Shown in pieces: positions 40,511 to 53,123 of a stretch of DNA of 64,000 nucleotides; the first letter of the stretch is position 1, and each line of letters starts with the position of its first letter. Source of the DNA: Schistocephalus solidus (Eukaryota; Platyhelminthes; Cestoda; Diphyllobothriidea; Diphyllobothriidae); NCBI GenBank assembly GCA_017591395.1, contig WEDG01005202.1, forward strand, positions 1-64,000, in the 5' to 3' direction. The notes under the pieces were generated by a model, which was not told where the DNA came from, did no database searches, and was given only the letters and a program-made list of their open reading frames with translations. Position numbers and translations under genes: made by a program.

Positions 40511-43500
40511 AAGATTCTTGCTAACATTTGAAGAAAATATATTACATTGTTGTCTCAGATATTTATGACAACCTTCAAAACAGTTGGTGGAACATTGCGA
40601 TTGGATTCTAACTAGTGACAGAAATTGCCTGACTTTGTGAAACAAATATTCTTTAGCATAAAGGACGATTCTTTAATTATTATAAACGATTGTAATTGAA
40701 GATTGCAAAAACACAATTCCATCGTCACCTATCCGGGTAAAGACCTCGGGTTTTTATCTGCCAAAGACGTTCTTCCTTAAACGGACAGAAATCTAAATGC
40801 AAAATGTTTACTGCAACAAACCTTGTAAATTATTAAACCTTTTTGATTCAAATCGATTTCGTTTAAAATTCTATAAAGGAACCTGATTTAAAAGTTGAAG
40901 AATGCCTGGTATAAAGAAACCTGTGTTAAAACCTTATGTGTCCAAATGAAATTCGTTGTATCGTAGGCAGTCGGCTATATTGTTATTTCATTTCTTCCAA
41001 TTCTTTGAAAGGAAAATATTATTGTGATTCCTTTGCAATTATGTCTCCGTTCAGCAACAAAGCGAAAAGCTTATGTCCTTCTAAATCTACTTTTATATTA
41101 ATTGGGTTGTACTGTCGTGCATATTTATAAAATGATAAAGGCAAAAAATGCACTTTGCTTTGATGGTCAAGCGTCAGTATATATTCTTTCTACTATTTCT
41201 TAAATGACGATGAAGGACTTGAACACTTCCACGAAAGCAGATAAAGGGAAAACTTTTTAAACGGAAAAACACTTCGAAATATTTTGATCAACCGTGTGAG
41301 CATGACGAACGTTCTTTACGACAGGATGTATTCTTGGTCGTGCGGTACGTATTGATTACTCCAATAATCTGGTTTAACATTTAATCAGTATTGAAAACGA
41401 CTTTAAAATATATACTAGTGTTAGCGCTTAAAAACGTGTTCTAATATCATATTCTTATAATCAAGAAATACGGACGCAATCATTTCTGACAATTATGTAT
41501 GAATGTCAAGAATAACAGTGACTTCCGAGATTCCAAGATCTCTTCCAAACTGAGATCACACCAATCGCCAAAAAGAAACATTAATTCTGCGAAATAAGCA
41601 TGTGGATCAGGATATGAAAATGTATGACCACAACTCTTTTTGGTCAGTATATTTCACAATGGAAATTGACGCTGGCCAGCTCTGCAATTATATGTATGCA
41701 ACGAAATGATAACAGAAATATATCAAAAAAAATATTTATTCACAGCCTCATACCATACAAGGCAGAAAAAAATGTTTTTTTCAACAAAGGAATATCTATT
41801 TACATAATAAACTTCCCTATACGATACCCTCAAATTTATTTAACAAATATAAGGTCTTCTTTATTTGCAAATGTATCCCACATGTGTTCTACTGAATCAC
41901 TATTTTATGTGAGCTCAATTTGGAATTTTAAAATTCTATTTTGAAAATATATTACAATAATCATAAACATTTAATTTCTCGGCTTCCAACCCACCTAGCA
42001 ATCCTTAACTGAATTCTATTGTTATTTATTTAGCCTTTAGAAGTTTGCATTTTGTAGGTGGTACAGTTGGGTCTACTAGTGTGTTTCTTGTGGTGCTTTG
42101 CCTTTTTTTAAATTTTACTCCTTTTCACTGTGAATTGTAAAATGAACATCCGCAAAAATATAATCTGGCAAATAGTCTTGCGCAGACAAACAAGCTACAA
42201 TACATTCCGTTTATCCTCATTCTTCGGAAATGTTTCTAGATCTCTTTACATAGAACGAGTCGTTTTGTATTAAGATAATTTTGTACAAACCCATTAATAT
42301 GTTTCAATGACGATCGAAAAGGATTAAATCCATAAGTTACACACTAATAAAGTTTATTTAGGGCACCCGACCGTACAATGCGTATAGTATACTTTACTTA
42401 GTAGTTTAGCAGAAAATCAGTTATTAAACAGATTAAATAAGATTGGTTGCTGACTGGCAGTGCTTTCCAGATGAACAAACGGAGCCATCTAAAATCTCAT
42501 GTAGGAAAAGAAACTACTAAGATGGTGAAATTTTAAAATACCTGGAGTATATGCGTTTTTTTCAAAAGTCAAATTAACAAAATGATGGTTGATAAATTTT
42601 ACTCTGTAATGTATTTAATTTTTTTCAATAAACGCTTGCCAATATACACATGAACATACAACAAAACTAGGCTTATTAATTTATCTGTGTTAGGTTTTGG
42701 CTACTGTGTTTTAACTTATATAAAATAAAAGTTTGTCGATTTACTATCTCCGTTGAAATAACCCAAAAATTTTTATTTGGTACCTATTATAAAGTAATCG
42801 GGTATACAACTGCCTCGTCCGCAATAGCGATTTCCATCATCTTGACATGCATCTGCTAAGTAAATGCTAAATGAGCCAGTTTAATTTTTTTCGACAATCT
42901 TGATACATCTAAGATGTGACAGGCCAAAACGGCTGGTTTGAATTATTTCCATAGCTGGGGATTAATTTGAATGGGCTATAAATTACATTTTTATGTTAAA
43001 TTTAATAGCGATTTACATAGAAGACAATGTTTTGTTTGCCACAAGAATGGAAGTATTTATATGAGCATTGAAATATACAAACTTGCTATCGGATATAGAA
43101 ACCAAAATGTCCATGTTGAATTCAAAAACCAACCTGATTCTAGGAGTATTAACACGTTATTATTGAACTGAATTTTCAGTTGTTTTAAATGTTAACTCAA
43201 ATACGTTTTTGAACACAATAAAGGCTCGATGCAACCTTTTACGTTTTTATCATTGGCTAAAAGAAAACAAATATAACAGGACATTAAGCGCTATTTTTCT
43301 GCGAAGTTTTTGGCCTCGACACTTTATGTGCTGCTCAGCAACTTTAACTGAAGTTTTCACTCCGCTGTGCGCACCTACCTTGAGTTCATAATTGCGATTT
43401 TAAACCTTTTGCTGTTAGCCAATTGTGAACGATGTAAGCATCGTGGTGGCGGGATAAATTTGGTAAGGATTACTGAATTAGGCAGCTCTGAACCATTTAA

Positions 43501-44914
43501 ATGATATAAAGCGTATTTAAATACCCAGTCAAATCCTGGTGAAAAATTACTTATTAAGTATTGACGAAGCATAGAAGTATGTACGTAGATTTCTGCCCGG
43601 TATCGTCCTTTTATCTGTCCTTTTGTAAGCCTTATTATTTAAAATACTAACAGTATGCGTAGTTTTTAATTGATTTTGTTTGCGTGGTTCTGTGTATAAG
43701 TTTATAACTTATATACAGACGATGAAAAAATGGAACCCTACCTATTCCTTTTTGGCACACGTTGCTGGCCAAGTTATTATAACCAAGGCATATAACTTAA
43801 CAACCATTTCAAAGGCCATTAGCAGATACTACTTTTCTTGTTTTCGAAATTCACTAAATAAGGCCTATGAATATACTGTCTGAAACTCATCGCAATATAA
43901 AACCCGAAATAGTTATGGAGAAATTTAACAATGGAAAGGTTATCTATATATACACAAAATGGTACGTTTACGATTACACCTGACGATTCTATTTAAATTT
44001 ATTAGTCAGTGACCTGCCTGTGAAAATGTGAGCTTATAAAATATTATATTCCTGTGACGTCACCATCGGCGCAATCAAGCAACAATCTGCTTGCCTTGGT
44101 CTAAGGAATCTAAGACAATGTACAAACGGAAGAAAAACTACCGATTCTCGTGAAACAGTGTTGGAATATACACTTTCATGATAGGCTGCTTGATGACGGC
44201 CATACCTTACGTTGCGCTTAATCTAGAGGAATATGTATGTGCAAAACTCTAAAAATGACTATTTTTCCAAAAGTAATTCAGCTTTTTCTGCTTTATTCAC
44301 TCGTTTACTTGCATGTAAAGGCTTCCTATACATTGACAACTTCAGTTTACTCAACAAGGTTGATTTTCACATTTTCGGAATCCGTACCTTTTCTAAAATT
44401 TAAGTATTTCTAGACAATGGAATATTTATTTTTAAACCACAACAAGTCTTATTCTTTATAATGATCGGTTCTTTATTGATGTTAAACTTTGGTGAATGCA
44501 GCATGCGCTGATTTCGCGTAACGGGCCGTATCTCCTGAAATCTGATCCCACAATCCTTGGATAATGCGTCACGTCCTAAGGATTCTCTGTGTGATATCCT
44601 TATTACTAAGGTCTCAAATGACTACCTTTTATTGTTGAAAATATATTTAATACCATACTGAATAACTGGCTCTTGGTCAATTAAGTGATTTGCTGCAACT
44701 AAAGGATTGCTTCATTTATTCACTTTAATCTGGGCACAAAGGAAAAATATTTAAGTGCAAATCAAAGGCTGTTAGTTCTGTGCAATCTACACTGAGGCCT
44801 CTTTCTTCTATTTTTACTCTGAATTCTCTGTCTGGGATGGAATTCATCTTCAGAGACGTATAAATGCAGTAACTACGAGATGTGCATTAAGTCCAATTCC
44901 CGTTGAAAAATTCT
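40511..44914. other. AT-rich intergenic DNA
   Basis: About 4.4 kb without a recognised domain, repeat or RNA gene. The longest chance frame (41624-41944, 106 codons) has no features I know. This is the longest stretch in the window without an identifiable mobile element. Confidence 0.55.
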
Positions 44915-45256
44915 TTAATCGCTTTCCCGCAGGATGACATCAGGCAGAGAGGTCAAAGACAACGAACGCATCGCCTGAATAAAGGGTATCTCAGTTAACA
45001 AGGATCCGGCATTTTGAACGAAAACTGTAAGGGGCAATCTGTTATTTTCAGTGGAGATAAGTCTCCCAGTGGTTGACTGTCTACGAAACATAGATAACAG
45101 ATGCTTCCGCTTGGTTTTGGAAACTGTTTGACACCGAAACCGCCCAGTGTTGGTAAGAGGAGTAAGGTAGGAAGAAATAATGACGGACAGGAAAACTCGA
45201 CATCGACTATAGCTGGTTGGGTTTCTGTAGAATATCCGCGTGCAGCAAACCTTCAC
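44915..45256 (-). pseudogene. Possible LINE fragment: start of an endonuclease domain
   Basis: The 113-codon minus-strand frame ends with VQNAGSLLTEIPFIQAM and LTSLPDVIL. This resembles the NARSLxNKI...LPDVIxLTES opening of LINE AP endonucleases, and the frame stops shortly after. The upstream part (RFRCQTVSKTKRKHLLSMFR) would be the preceding leader or ORF1 end. The match is short, so this is tentative. Confidence 0.3.
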
Positions 45257-48239
45257 AGACTCCCACTAGGCCAGTGGGGCTCGCAGAGCTTCGATTAAAG
45301 CGGGAACGTCATTCCAAAACGAAAAGATTGACATGTTTAATTAAACAGCTTCCAAATAAAGCCTGTAGCATAAATTGAAATGCGAATTGCTTGCAGTAGG
45401 ACTTTGGGGGAGTGGTAGTCGGCCGTGAAGGGAAAGTTTTCTCAGAGAACTACTTCAATTTTCAAGTGCCTAAAACTGCATGTGAACTTGCCTTTGAACA
45501 AAGCACCTGCTTTGATTTACTATGATTTGTTGGTTAAGTCGGTAAGGAGGCTGGTTTAAAATATGTATTTTTGTGCTTGGCTCCCCTAAGAACAACCTTA
45601 GTCGCGTTCCTAGATAGTGAACTTTGTAATCACTTGGTTAGGCCACAGATGAGGCTGAACACAACTTGTTCAATATAACTACAGGAGCAGTTATTTCGGT
45701 GTTGATTGTTGACAATTTTGACTCTTTTCCTTTGAATCAATGAAACTCAGAGGAAACTGAACGACGCTATTAAAGACCGAATTCTCATGTTATCTTCTTT
45801 GTTGACAAGCTTTAAGAAAATATACTAACTTATATCGGGAATTACGATAGCCAATCGCGTCATTAAATGTGCGCAGCTCTGAATCCCAAACCACAACTTT
45901 GCAGAAACAGATCCGTACTGTCAACAGCAAATATTTGATTGGGAATGTAACATAGGGGAAAATTATGCTGGCGTGTTATCTTCCCCTCATTTTCAGTACT
46001 TATTACCCCAAAAGCCTTAAAGGTTTGTTTGATAAAAAATTCTGAATTATTGGTCATATCTTCCATCTAGCATTTGATCAAATATTTCGTCATATGACGT
46101 TCCGTTATTATTGGTAGGCATATTTTGAGCTACCAGAATTTTAGACTAAACCGTTATTCGGAAAAGCTGTGAAAACACAGGCATTTGCTCTATTTCAGGC
46201 ACGATTATAACACTTTGATATAGAGGGACGTCCACACACTTTCGACTTTTAGTCTCTTTCATGGCCTTATGCTTTACTAGAGAGAAATGTTCCTTAATTC
46301 GTGAAGATTAAAAGACTTATCATTTATAACCTTATGTTTAGTACAGTCAGACCTACAGTCAATGGACGACAGTTAAAATAATAGGACGGCCTGGCCTGGT
46401 TTCAAATTGCAAGAAAGGTGGAAAATACACCGAATTTATTGGACTATCTCATTAGGTGGAAACAAATTACACGTGACAATAAAAAACTAAAAATAAGCAA
46501 TCGAAACTATTGTATATTGCCTGAACGCTATCACCCTTTTACAAATTTTATCACGCTTTTACTTTCCTTGTTTTTCAGTACAGAATCCTATACCTATAAT
46601 TGTATTTCAGTGGTAAATGTCTTACTGAGGGTAGGCTGGTCTTAGGACGAAAGGTTGTTGAGTCGTTCAAAGCGATCGCTTTGAGTTTTCGTCGATGAAA
46701 ATCGCCGGAATATATTGCTGGGCTAGTTTCGTAAACCTTACGGGTTGCGATGTTCCACATATCGGCGTGGAACCGTAGAACAGACCTGCATGTAAATAAA
46801 TTAACAGATATCGTGAATGTGGGCTGGCGTAAAAATTCGAAATAGGAAGCGTAGCGCTGCGCATTTTTTTGGACGGCTTAATGTGAGGATTTTGCGCAAG
46901 GCCCCATCATTCGCCTGGTCCAACCCCATTGAATCTCACTGCTGCCCCAGGGCTTGACGGGGCGGGTGATAGCAGGGTATACACCAAGTGTCAAGGAAAA
47001 TGGAAGTGAAATCCAAGTTTTGTTTATCTGTTTACATTGAGTTGCGTGCCTTAAAATTCTTTTTATAGATTTGAAAAGTCAGAAGCTAGCTAGAACTTTA
47101 TTAGAGCTGACGGTACAAAGATCACGTGGTATAGGCGTGTCTTGAGATATGGTGCATAAACCGCTAGTAAAATTTGACTTCGTATAAAATAGATTTATTT
47201 TGGACTTGGAATGGTCTTTTTCCCGAAAGTGGCATAATCGTTCCCTAGAAAACTAAAGAAGCTACTTTATTAACTGTACATTTGTTCGCAATGTGCCATA
47301 CCTTCGATTGTTCACTTTATTCAGGAAAAGTTACGGTGCCCTTCGTCATTTAACTGTGTGTATTGTCTTTAATCCAGTTCATCAACGTAATCTCAAAAAT
47401 ACGCCCTCAAAGGAGTGGGGTTATTCAAATCCACGGAACATATCCGCAACGAATGGTTGGTTGGCTGTCGAGGAGAAAAGACGTCCTTCGATAGGCCACA
47501 GGTGCCACCAGATGTGTCAGTCAACCTCCTTCCGTCTTTGTCCGGTCACGAGCGCTCCTTAGAGGCATTTCGCATGCATTTCTCTACCAGCTCATTTTCA
47601 ACCATTGGAGAGAGAAATAAATTAGTAAATGTTCCATTTAAGGGCTTTGGAAATACCTGAGTGACATGTATAAATTTTTATTATAAAATCATTTAGAACT
47701 TCTTAAACAATACGGTTTTGGCATTTTGAACACTGCGTTTAACGCGAACAGTTAAAAATTATCCAAACCTCAGGAATCGCATAAGTCAGGTACAGTGGAG
47801 AGTCTGTTGGTCAAATTGTTTACTGCCATATCTCCTGCGCATACTGAGGTAGGTAATTTCTGCATGAGTATGGTACTAACAGGTATAACCGTCAACTCCT
47901 AGAGTAGCAGAAACATTAATCTGCTTATCATCTGTGTGTACGTAGTTATATTCTGTTCCTAAACTTAGATCATTTGGGTGTGGTGTTCTCATTTTACACG
48001 AAATAATTTTGTATCATGCTGCCAAACTTCAATGAACGCTGACTTTACGAAATGAAATCGAACGTTCGGAAATGCAATGACACTATTTAGGTTCAACTTT
48101 TGACGCTGAATTTTTATTTTCTGGCGCAATAAATACGTGTTAGTCAGATAAAGCGAGAAGTCATCATTTTCAGATCACCTTAACTTCTGGTTAAAAGAGA
48201 GGGTAATAGTGGTGAATACGACATTTTGTTAAGTTCAAG
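45257..48239. other. Intergenic DNA with a short GC-rich patch
   Basis: No gene was recognised over about 3 kb. At 46865-46985 base composition rises sharply (GCAAGGCCCCATCATTCGCC, GGGCTTGACGGGGCGGG), unlike the surroundings. It may be the remains of a GC-richer mobile element. Confidence 0.45.
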
Positions 48240-49750
48240 GATTACCTGTAGATCAATTACCTCTCATTGTTCCTTGTAAGAAAGGACAGGGTATATGTAA
48301 ACGTTGTCCGTTGGTAGATTGCGTGGATCGAAAGTTGGCTAATCCTCTTGTGTTGGCCGTTTGCAGGCTTCACAAGTTTAAAGGTGGATGTCAGTGTGCT
48401 GGCTTTCAGTCGAGGTAGCACATCAGCAGCAACGATTCTATGGCCAAGGACATATCGGATGTAAGCAGTAAACTATGAAAATCAATCTAGCTGACGTACT
48501 TCTCTGGGTGAATACCAGTTTAGCCAGCCACGACAGCATAAATGCGGGAGTTCATGAGCGGTGAGCATCCGGATATCCCTGCCCTCTAAAGGGTTGCAGA
48601 AATGATAAATATCATGAAACACGGCTTGAAAATCGCTAAAGAATGAACTGTCACACGTCCTGGCTGGATGTAGGTTTTGTGTGATAAAGAGAAATTAGTT
48701 TAAATCACATTGAATTTGCTGACGCATAATGGAAGCGTCACTCATCAAACCAAAATATATAAAAAGGCAGAGCTGATGTGGGGAAGAATGGTGGCTTCAG
48801 CGACAGATTTCTTCATTGCCTCCAAGACCAAGTGACTAGTGCTGAATTTTCAATCGGATTTGCCTTAAAAATTCAAAGATAAGTCACAGGAACGAGGGAA
48901 TTTGCACAATTGGGAATGAAAAGTCAATAATTCGATTGTGGATAAACGTGCACTGATCGGTTACCGGACTCCCTCGGGTTTCACTCTTTAGTCCCGTCAG
49001 CAGCCGAATAATGGCGAGCATTATAGGTAGAAGAACATTACCTTGTCTTTGTCAGCAATTTTCTTTAGTCGATAGTACGTTATATGTTCAATGAAACAAC
49101 ACGTTTGTATGATTCTCCTACAAGCATGAAAAGACATAATTTTTCGCACCTGTGTTGCTGAAAACGTACGTTCGGTGTACGTATGTTCCTTCATTGGCCA
49201 ACCATGTAAAGAAAGTAAAGGAAAACCAAACAAAACTTCATCGATGAGGGATCGAAACGACTCTAACTGTATTTTGCAAACCAAAAGGGATGGGAAGAAA
49301 TGCCAACAGGCCAAAAGTTGTCATGATGACGGTCTTTTGAATGTTCCCAACCACCTGTATCTGATTATTTTTCTCACGAGATTAGTCTCTAGAAATATGC
49401 TTTTAATAGACAGCGTATGATAAGATCTTGGATATGAAATAACATACCGATCTGGACAGTGACACTGTTCACAGCGCACTAATCACCGAACGATCTCCAA
49501 TCACTTGGTGTTTGTTGAAAACCATACGGATTTGACAGTTTCATGGAATAGACGAAGAACAGATATTCCCAGATTAAGAATGCATTCGAAATCGTTCCTG
49601 AAATTCCAGATCTTTTTAACATGAATCCTGTAGGATCGAACTTAAACGGGATGCCCTGTGGCAAATTTATGATAATTAACCGGGTACTTAACTTTTTCGG
49701 TGTACTGTCAGGTTTTCGCGAAGGATGTGTGTAGTCCTTCAAATTGTCAG
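48240..49750 (-). pseudogene. Ty3/gypsy RT and RNase H remnant
   Basis: Minus-strand text in pol order and shifting frames. An RT part near 49740-49500 (IWEYLFFVYS, in a position equivalent to the FGLxEF..MPFGL region, weak) comes first. The RT connection follows near 49170-49050 (QVRKIMSFHACRRIIQ, FIEHITYYRLKKIAD, then CSPLFG). Last is an RNase H-type end (ATILPHISSA near 48800, DASIMRQQI near 48740, FHDIYHF and PLEGRDIRMLTAHE near 48610-48560, YSPREVRQLD near 48505, FTAYIRYVLGH and ADVLPRLKAS near 48470-48400). The RNase H blocks match the gypsy order well. Several stops lie between them. A linker toward integrase may follow down to 48240. Confidence 0.65.
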
Positions 49751-50283
49751 CAATTTTAATGTATGAATAGTCAAATGAATGTCAAATATACAAGCGTTTA
49801 TTGTAGCGTTGCTCAGTGCAATGTGCTTCAAGTTAGCCGAGAGAGAAAGATTGATAAGAAAACAAATCCAACGAGGACCAATTGAACGTGAGTATAATAG
49901 TTCAACCATCTAAGTCCGACGATATCCACTTTATGCTCCACAGAGGGGTGGTACATGGACGCTGTCTTGTTCGTAAATTAGTTTAAAATAATAGTAAACT
50001 TGAACTGCGTTTACAACATTCTCACTTCCCTTACCAGCCTGTGCCCGGGTTCAGAATATATTCAAGAAGATTAAAGGCAGGGTCGGGCCCAGATGAATAA
50101 TCTCCCATGGAGTGGGAGAGCGAGGTACGGCATGAGCCGATACCTACTCGTGCTCATTTTGGGCACGCGCAGCCCCCATGCCTGGCATTTTTATGGGACT
50201 GCATCCCAAATAACGTCTGCCGGATCTGTATTTGGCCTCCATTTTCATCCAGCGTATCTACCACGTGGCCAGTTTAGGGGGCA
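49751..50283. other. Spacer with GC-rich repeat-like segment
   Basis: The reverse complement of 49890-49970 (CTGTGGAGCATAAAGTGG then ATCGTCGGACTTAGATGG) resembles the terminal part of the repeat at 36085-36130. The rest, including a GC-rich stretch at 50040-50280, was not recognised. Confidence 0.35.
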
Positions 50284-50836
50284 CTGAAAGTCCGTATACG
50301 TAGGCATGCACCAAACGTCACCTAGTAGAGATTAAAATACTCATCGAGTCAATTTTAACGGCAGCCAACTTAAAACCATTGATGGTTTCATCTATTTCGG
50401 AATTAAACTGTCACGCAATAAAAGAATCGATGACGAGATTGCTCATCAGATCTCTGAAGCCAACCACGGTTTTTGGCCGGCTGCAGGTCTCCGTGTGAAA
50501 TCACCACGGTCTACATCTGAGCACCTAGCTAGACATGTACTAGATCATCTTCTTGACGGAAATCCTGCATGGACTGTCTACTCAAAATAGGTCAGGAAGC
50601 TCAATCACTTCCATCGCAGCTGCTTCCGAAGAATCCTGAAGCTGAAATGGCATGATCATTTCCCTGTACGGAAGGCCTGGAGCGGACCGTAACCAGCAGC
50701 ATCTAGGCCATGGTGAGATAATTGTGGCTGTAATGGGGTGGCCACCCAGTGCGGGTGTGCTACGAGTGATTGCACAAACTACTCTTCGATGGAGCGGGAT
50801 ATGTGTGTGCACCGACAAGGAGGACAAATACGATAG
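50284..50836 (+). pseudogene. Zinc-finger LINE, post-palm RT region
   Basis: Readable blocks are MHQTSPSR (near 50306), VNFNGSQLKTIDGFIYFGIK then LSRNKRIDDEIAHQISEA (50349-50462), GLHLST (near 50515), a RKLNHFHRSCFRRILKLKWH stretch in another frame near 50592-50652, a TTLRWSG block near 50782 and RQGGQIR near 50813. This is the thumb and connection region that follows YADD in RTE/jockey-like enzymes (FxYLGS...IDDEIxxRI). Frameshifts and stops are frequent. Confidence 0.7.
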
Positions 50837-51508
50837 ATAGGGAGATAGATAGATAGATGTTTTATATGTTTACCCGGAAGGGCACTGTCATTGGATAAAA
50901 ATAAAAAAAACGAGTGCGAAATCATTTAAAGTTAATGTTGAATAGTAGGTCAGGTATTGGCTATGACACTTGACACAAAAAAGTGTGGTCAAAAAAATAG
51001 ATAAAGGAACAAAAAAGTGAAAAAAAACAACTCCTTGTGCATTTTCATGGAAGAGGCATATCTTGAATGGGGTTTTCTGGTATTTTAAGGAGAAAAAACT
51101 GTCGCTCCTGAATGAAAAATAACGTCTTAGGTAAGACAAACATGCTGATGACAGTGTATGAGCGTTCAAAACGCTCCTCATCGTGGAAGAAATCATATTA
51201 TGACAGAGGCTATTTTTCAGCACCGCAAATGTGATGCCAATGTGTATCGACAGGCTATAAACGTAACCTTCGAGGATGCTAGATAGAGGAGATCTTCGCA
51301 GGCATCATCCATACGCTCAGGGTCAAACGAGGAAAGGACCGTAGAGATCGTGTTGGTCATGGTAGAATTGCCACAGAAGCGACCACGATACTCTCATTGC
51401 TGGTTTCGCAGACCACCAAAGGAGGAGCCCAAGGCGATCATCAGAAGTCCGTGTAGGGTCGAGACCGCGACATTGCTCCGCGAGGGCATATGAAGCAGAT
51501 ATTATGAT
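50837..51508. other. Insertion inside the zinc-finger LINE, starting with (GATA)n
   Basis: Protein text stops at RQGGQIR (50836) and resumes with YEDSLQ near 51511, which are adjacent in intact relatives. Between them are a GATAGATAG...GATAGATAGATAG tract (50832-50859) and about 640 bases not recognised. Minus-strand frames in it (51323-51637, 50888-51223) have no known features. Confidence 0.5.
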
Positions 51509-51755
51509 ATTACGAGGACTCTTTACAAAACAATTAAGCGACTGCAAATCAACCACATGACCTGGGCATACATTGCCCAAAACATACCAGCCTGCATAAG
51601 AGCAGTAAAAATTGGAGCAGCAATCTATGATGCACATCGGATCGCCACTATTATATTCAACCGGGCAGCTCGCAAGTCACAAGCGTCCCAGCTCCACAAT
51701 GTCATCACCCAACCTCTTCAAACATGTCCACGTTCAAATTCACATTCAGCATGAT
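51509..51755 (+). pseudogene. Zinc-finger LINE, segment before the fingers
   Basis: YEDSLQ, then KRLQINHMTWAYIAQN, VKIGAAIYDAHRIATI, ARKSQASQLHNV and PLQTCPRSNSHS. The order fits the ...TW.......KTGAAIYEANRI... region followed by the first Cys pair of the first zinc finger (CPRC, here CPRS). The finger is cut off at about 51755, and its missing half reappears at 54842. Confidence 0.65.
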
Positions 51756-53123
51756 ACACAAAGCTATCGTGGTGTTCACCGAACAGCGGTAATAGAAAAC
51801 ATACTAGAAAAAATAATTTCCAAACAAATGCTAAACTATCTAACAACGCTAACCTCATACCTTCCCTCTCAACACGCTTTCTTACCTAAAAAGTCATGTC
51901 AGTCCTGCCATCTCACCTTCCTTGAATTCGTTTTAAGTAACAGAGATGACGGAAAACACGGTAGCTACGATATACTTTGACCTAAAAAAAAGCGTTCGAT
52001 AAAGTACCCCATCAAAGGCTTCTAGTGAAGCTAAAAAGTCATGGGATTGGGTCTCCCCTTATTGACTTTCTAAAATCTTACCTTCAAAACCGATATCAGG
52101 TAGTACAAATTCGAAACGTAGTCTCAGAACCATCTCATATTAGTAGTGGAGTAATTCAGGGGACTATCCTAGGTCCCCTCCTATTTCTTATATACATTCA
52201 CGACTTATCCTTTATATCAACGTCAGCTAAAACATTTTTATATGCGAACGACTTAAAACTTGCATATGCATATAACCAGCATACAGTAGCCAGTATGCAT
52301 AGAACGATTGAAAATGATCTTAAAAAACTAAGCGAATGGAGTACTCTATGGCAAATGCCATTCTCTCCAAGTAAATGTCATCTCCTGATCTTTGGTTCAC
52401 AAAAACTTCCTCCCATATTTTTCAATAATCAGGAAATAACCGAGACAACATCAATAAAAGACTTAGGTCTTAGCTATACAAATACTCTTGATTTATCTCC
52501 CCACGTTTAACAAATATCACCAAAAGCCATTAGACTATGCGGATTCATTTGTAAAAATTTCTCCTCACCTGCCCTAAAGACAAGACTATATAAAATGTAC
52601 GTTTTACCTCTCTTGGATTACTGCTCAATTTTTTTGGCATTATGCCATCAGATGGCCGAAAGAAACTAGAAGCCATTCAAAGATGCCTTACTTGATCCTT
52701 ATCCAAGTGTGATGCCTTTCAAGGCTCATACGTGGAACTATACGATAGATATGGTCTTCAACCCGTCTGGATTAGAAGACTCAAAAATGGTCTCACTTTT
52801 CTATTCAAAATCACACACGACCAAGATATTCTCAGAATGAATATACTAACAAATTAAACGGCCCCCGAGACACTAGAAATTCAGAAAATATTATAAAAAT
52901 TCCGAAATTCAAAAAGGCCCAACGATCCAACTTCTATTCCATAAGATACGCGACAATATGGAATGCCCTGCCAAATTCTATTAGAAATAGTCAAACCATA
53001 CGAGAATTTAAAATAAAAATCAAACAATATATGTTAAATAATAGCACACATCTATTTTTGAATAAGATAGGGCATTTTTCAACTCAGTTCTTCAACATAG
53101 AATTCGGACCGAAAGGGCTCTGA
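51756..53123 (+). mobile_element. LINE family F (related to family A), 5'-truncated
   Basis: The element starts at the RT block SYRGVHRTAVIENILEKI, equivalent to NYRGVHKTPALTKLLEK of family A, and runs to a stop at 53121-53123 after FNIEFGPKGL. Its 3' UTR presumably continues, but its end could not be fixed. It sits inside the first finger of the zinc-finger LINE. Family F resembles family A in every block (SIKDLGLSYTNTLDLSPH, MYVLPLLDYCS, IWNALPNSIRNS) but is clearly a separate lineage. Confidence 0.8.
51756..53123 (+). pseudogene. LINE F reverse transcriptase and C-terminus
   Basis: Blocks: FLPKKSCQSCHLTFLEF, a motif A region broken by an extra A near 51988, ISSGVIQGTILGPLLFLIYI (motif B), FLYANDLKLAYAY near 52237-52275 (motif C) and FSPSKCHLLIFGSQKLPP (motif D). 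The first Asp of the YADD pair is Asn (YAND), which would abolish catalysis. A TAA at 52508-52510 and later stops break the C-terminal half. The longest open part is 52025-52510 (161 codons). Confidence 0.8.

Noticed and set aside
41624..41944. 106-codon frame as a possible secreted or membrane protein
   Set aside because: Composition follows the AT-rich DNA (Ile, Phe, Asn, Lys). No signal peptide pattern or family resemblance.
50832..50859. Telomeric repeat
   Set aside because: It is a short GATA microsatellite, not the TTAGGG repeat of flatworm telomeres.
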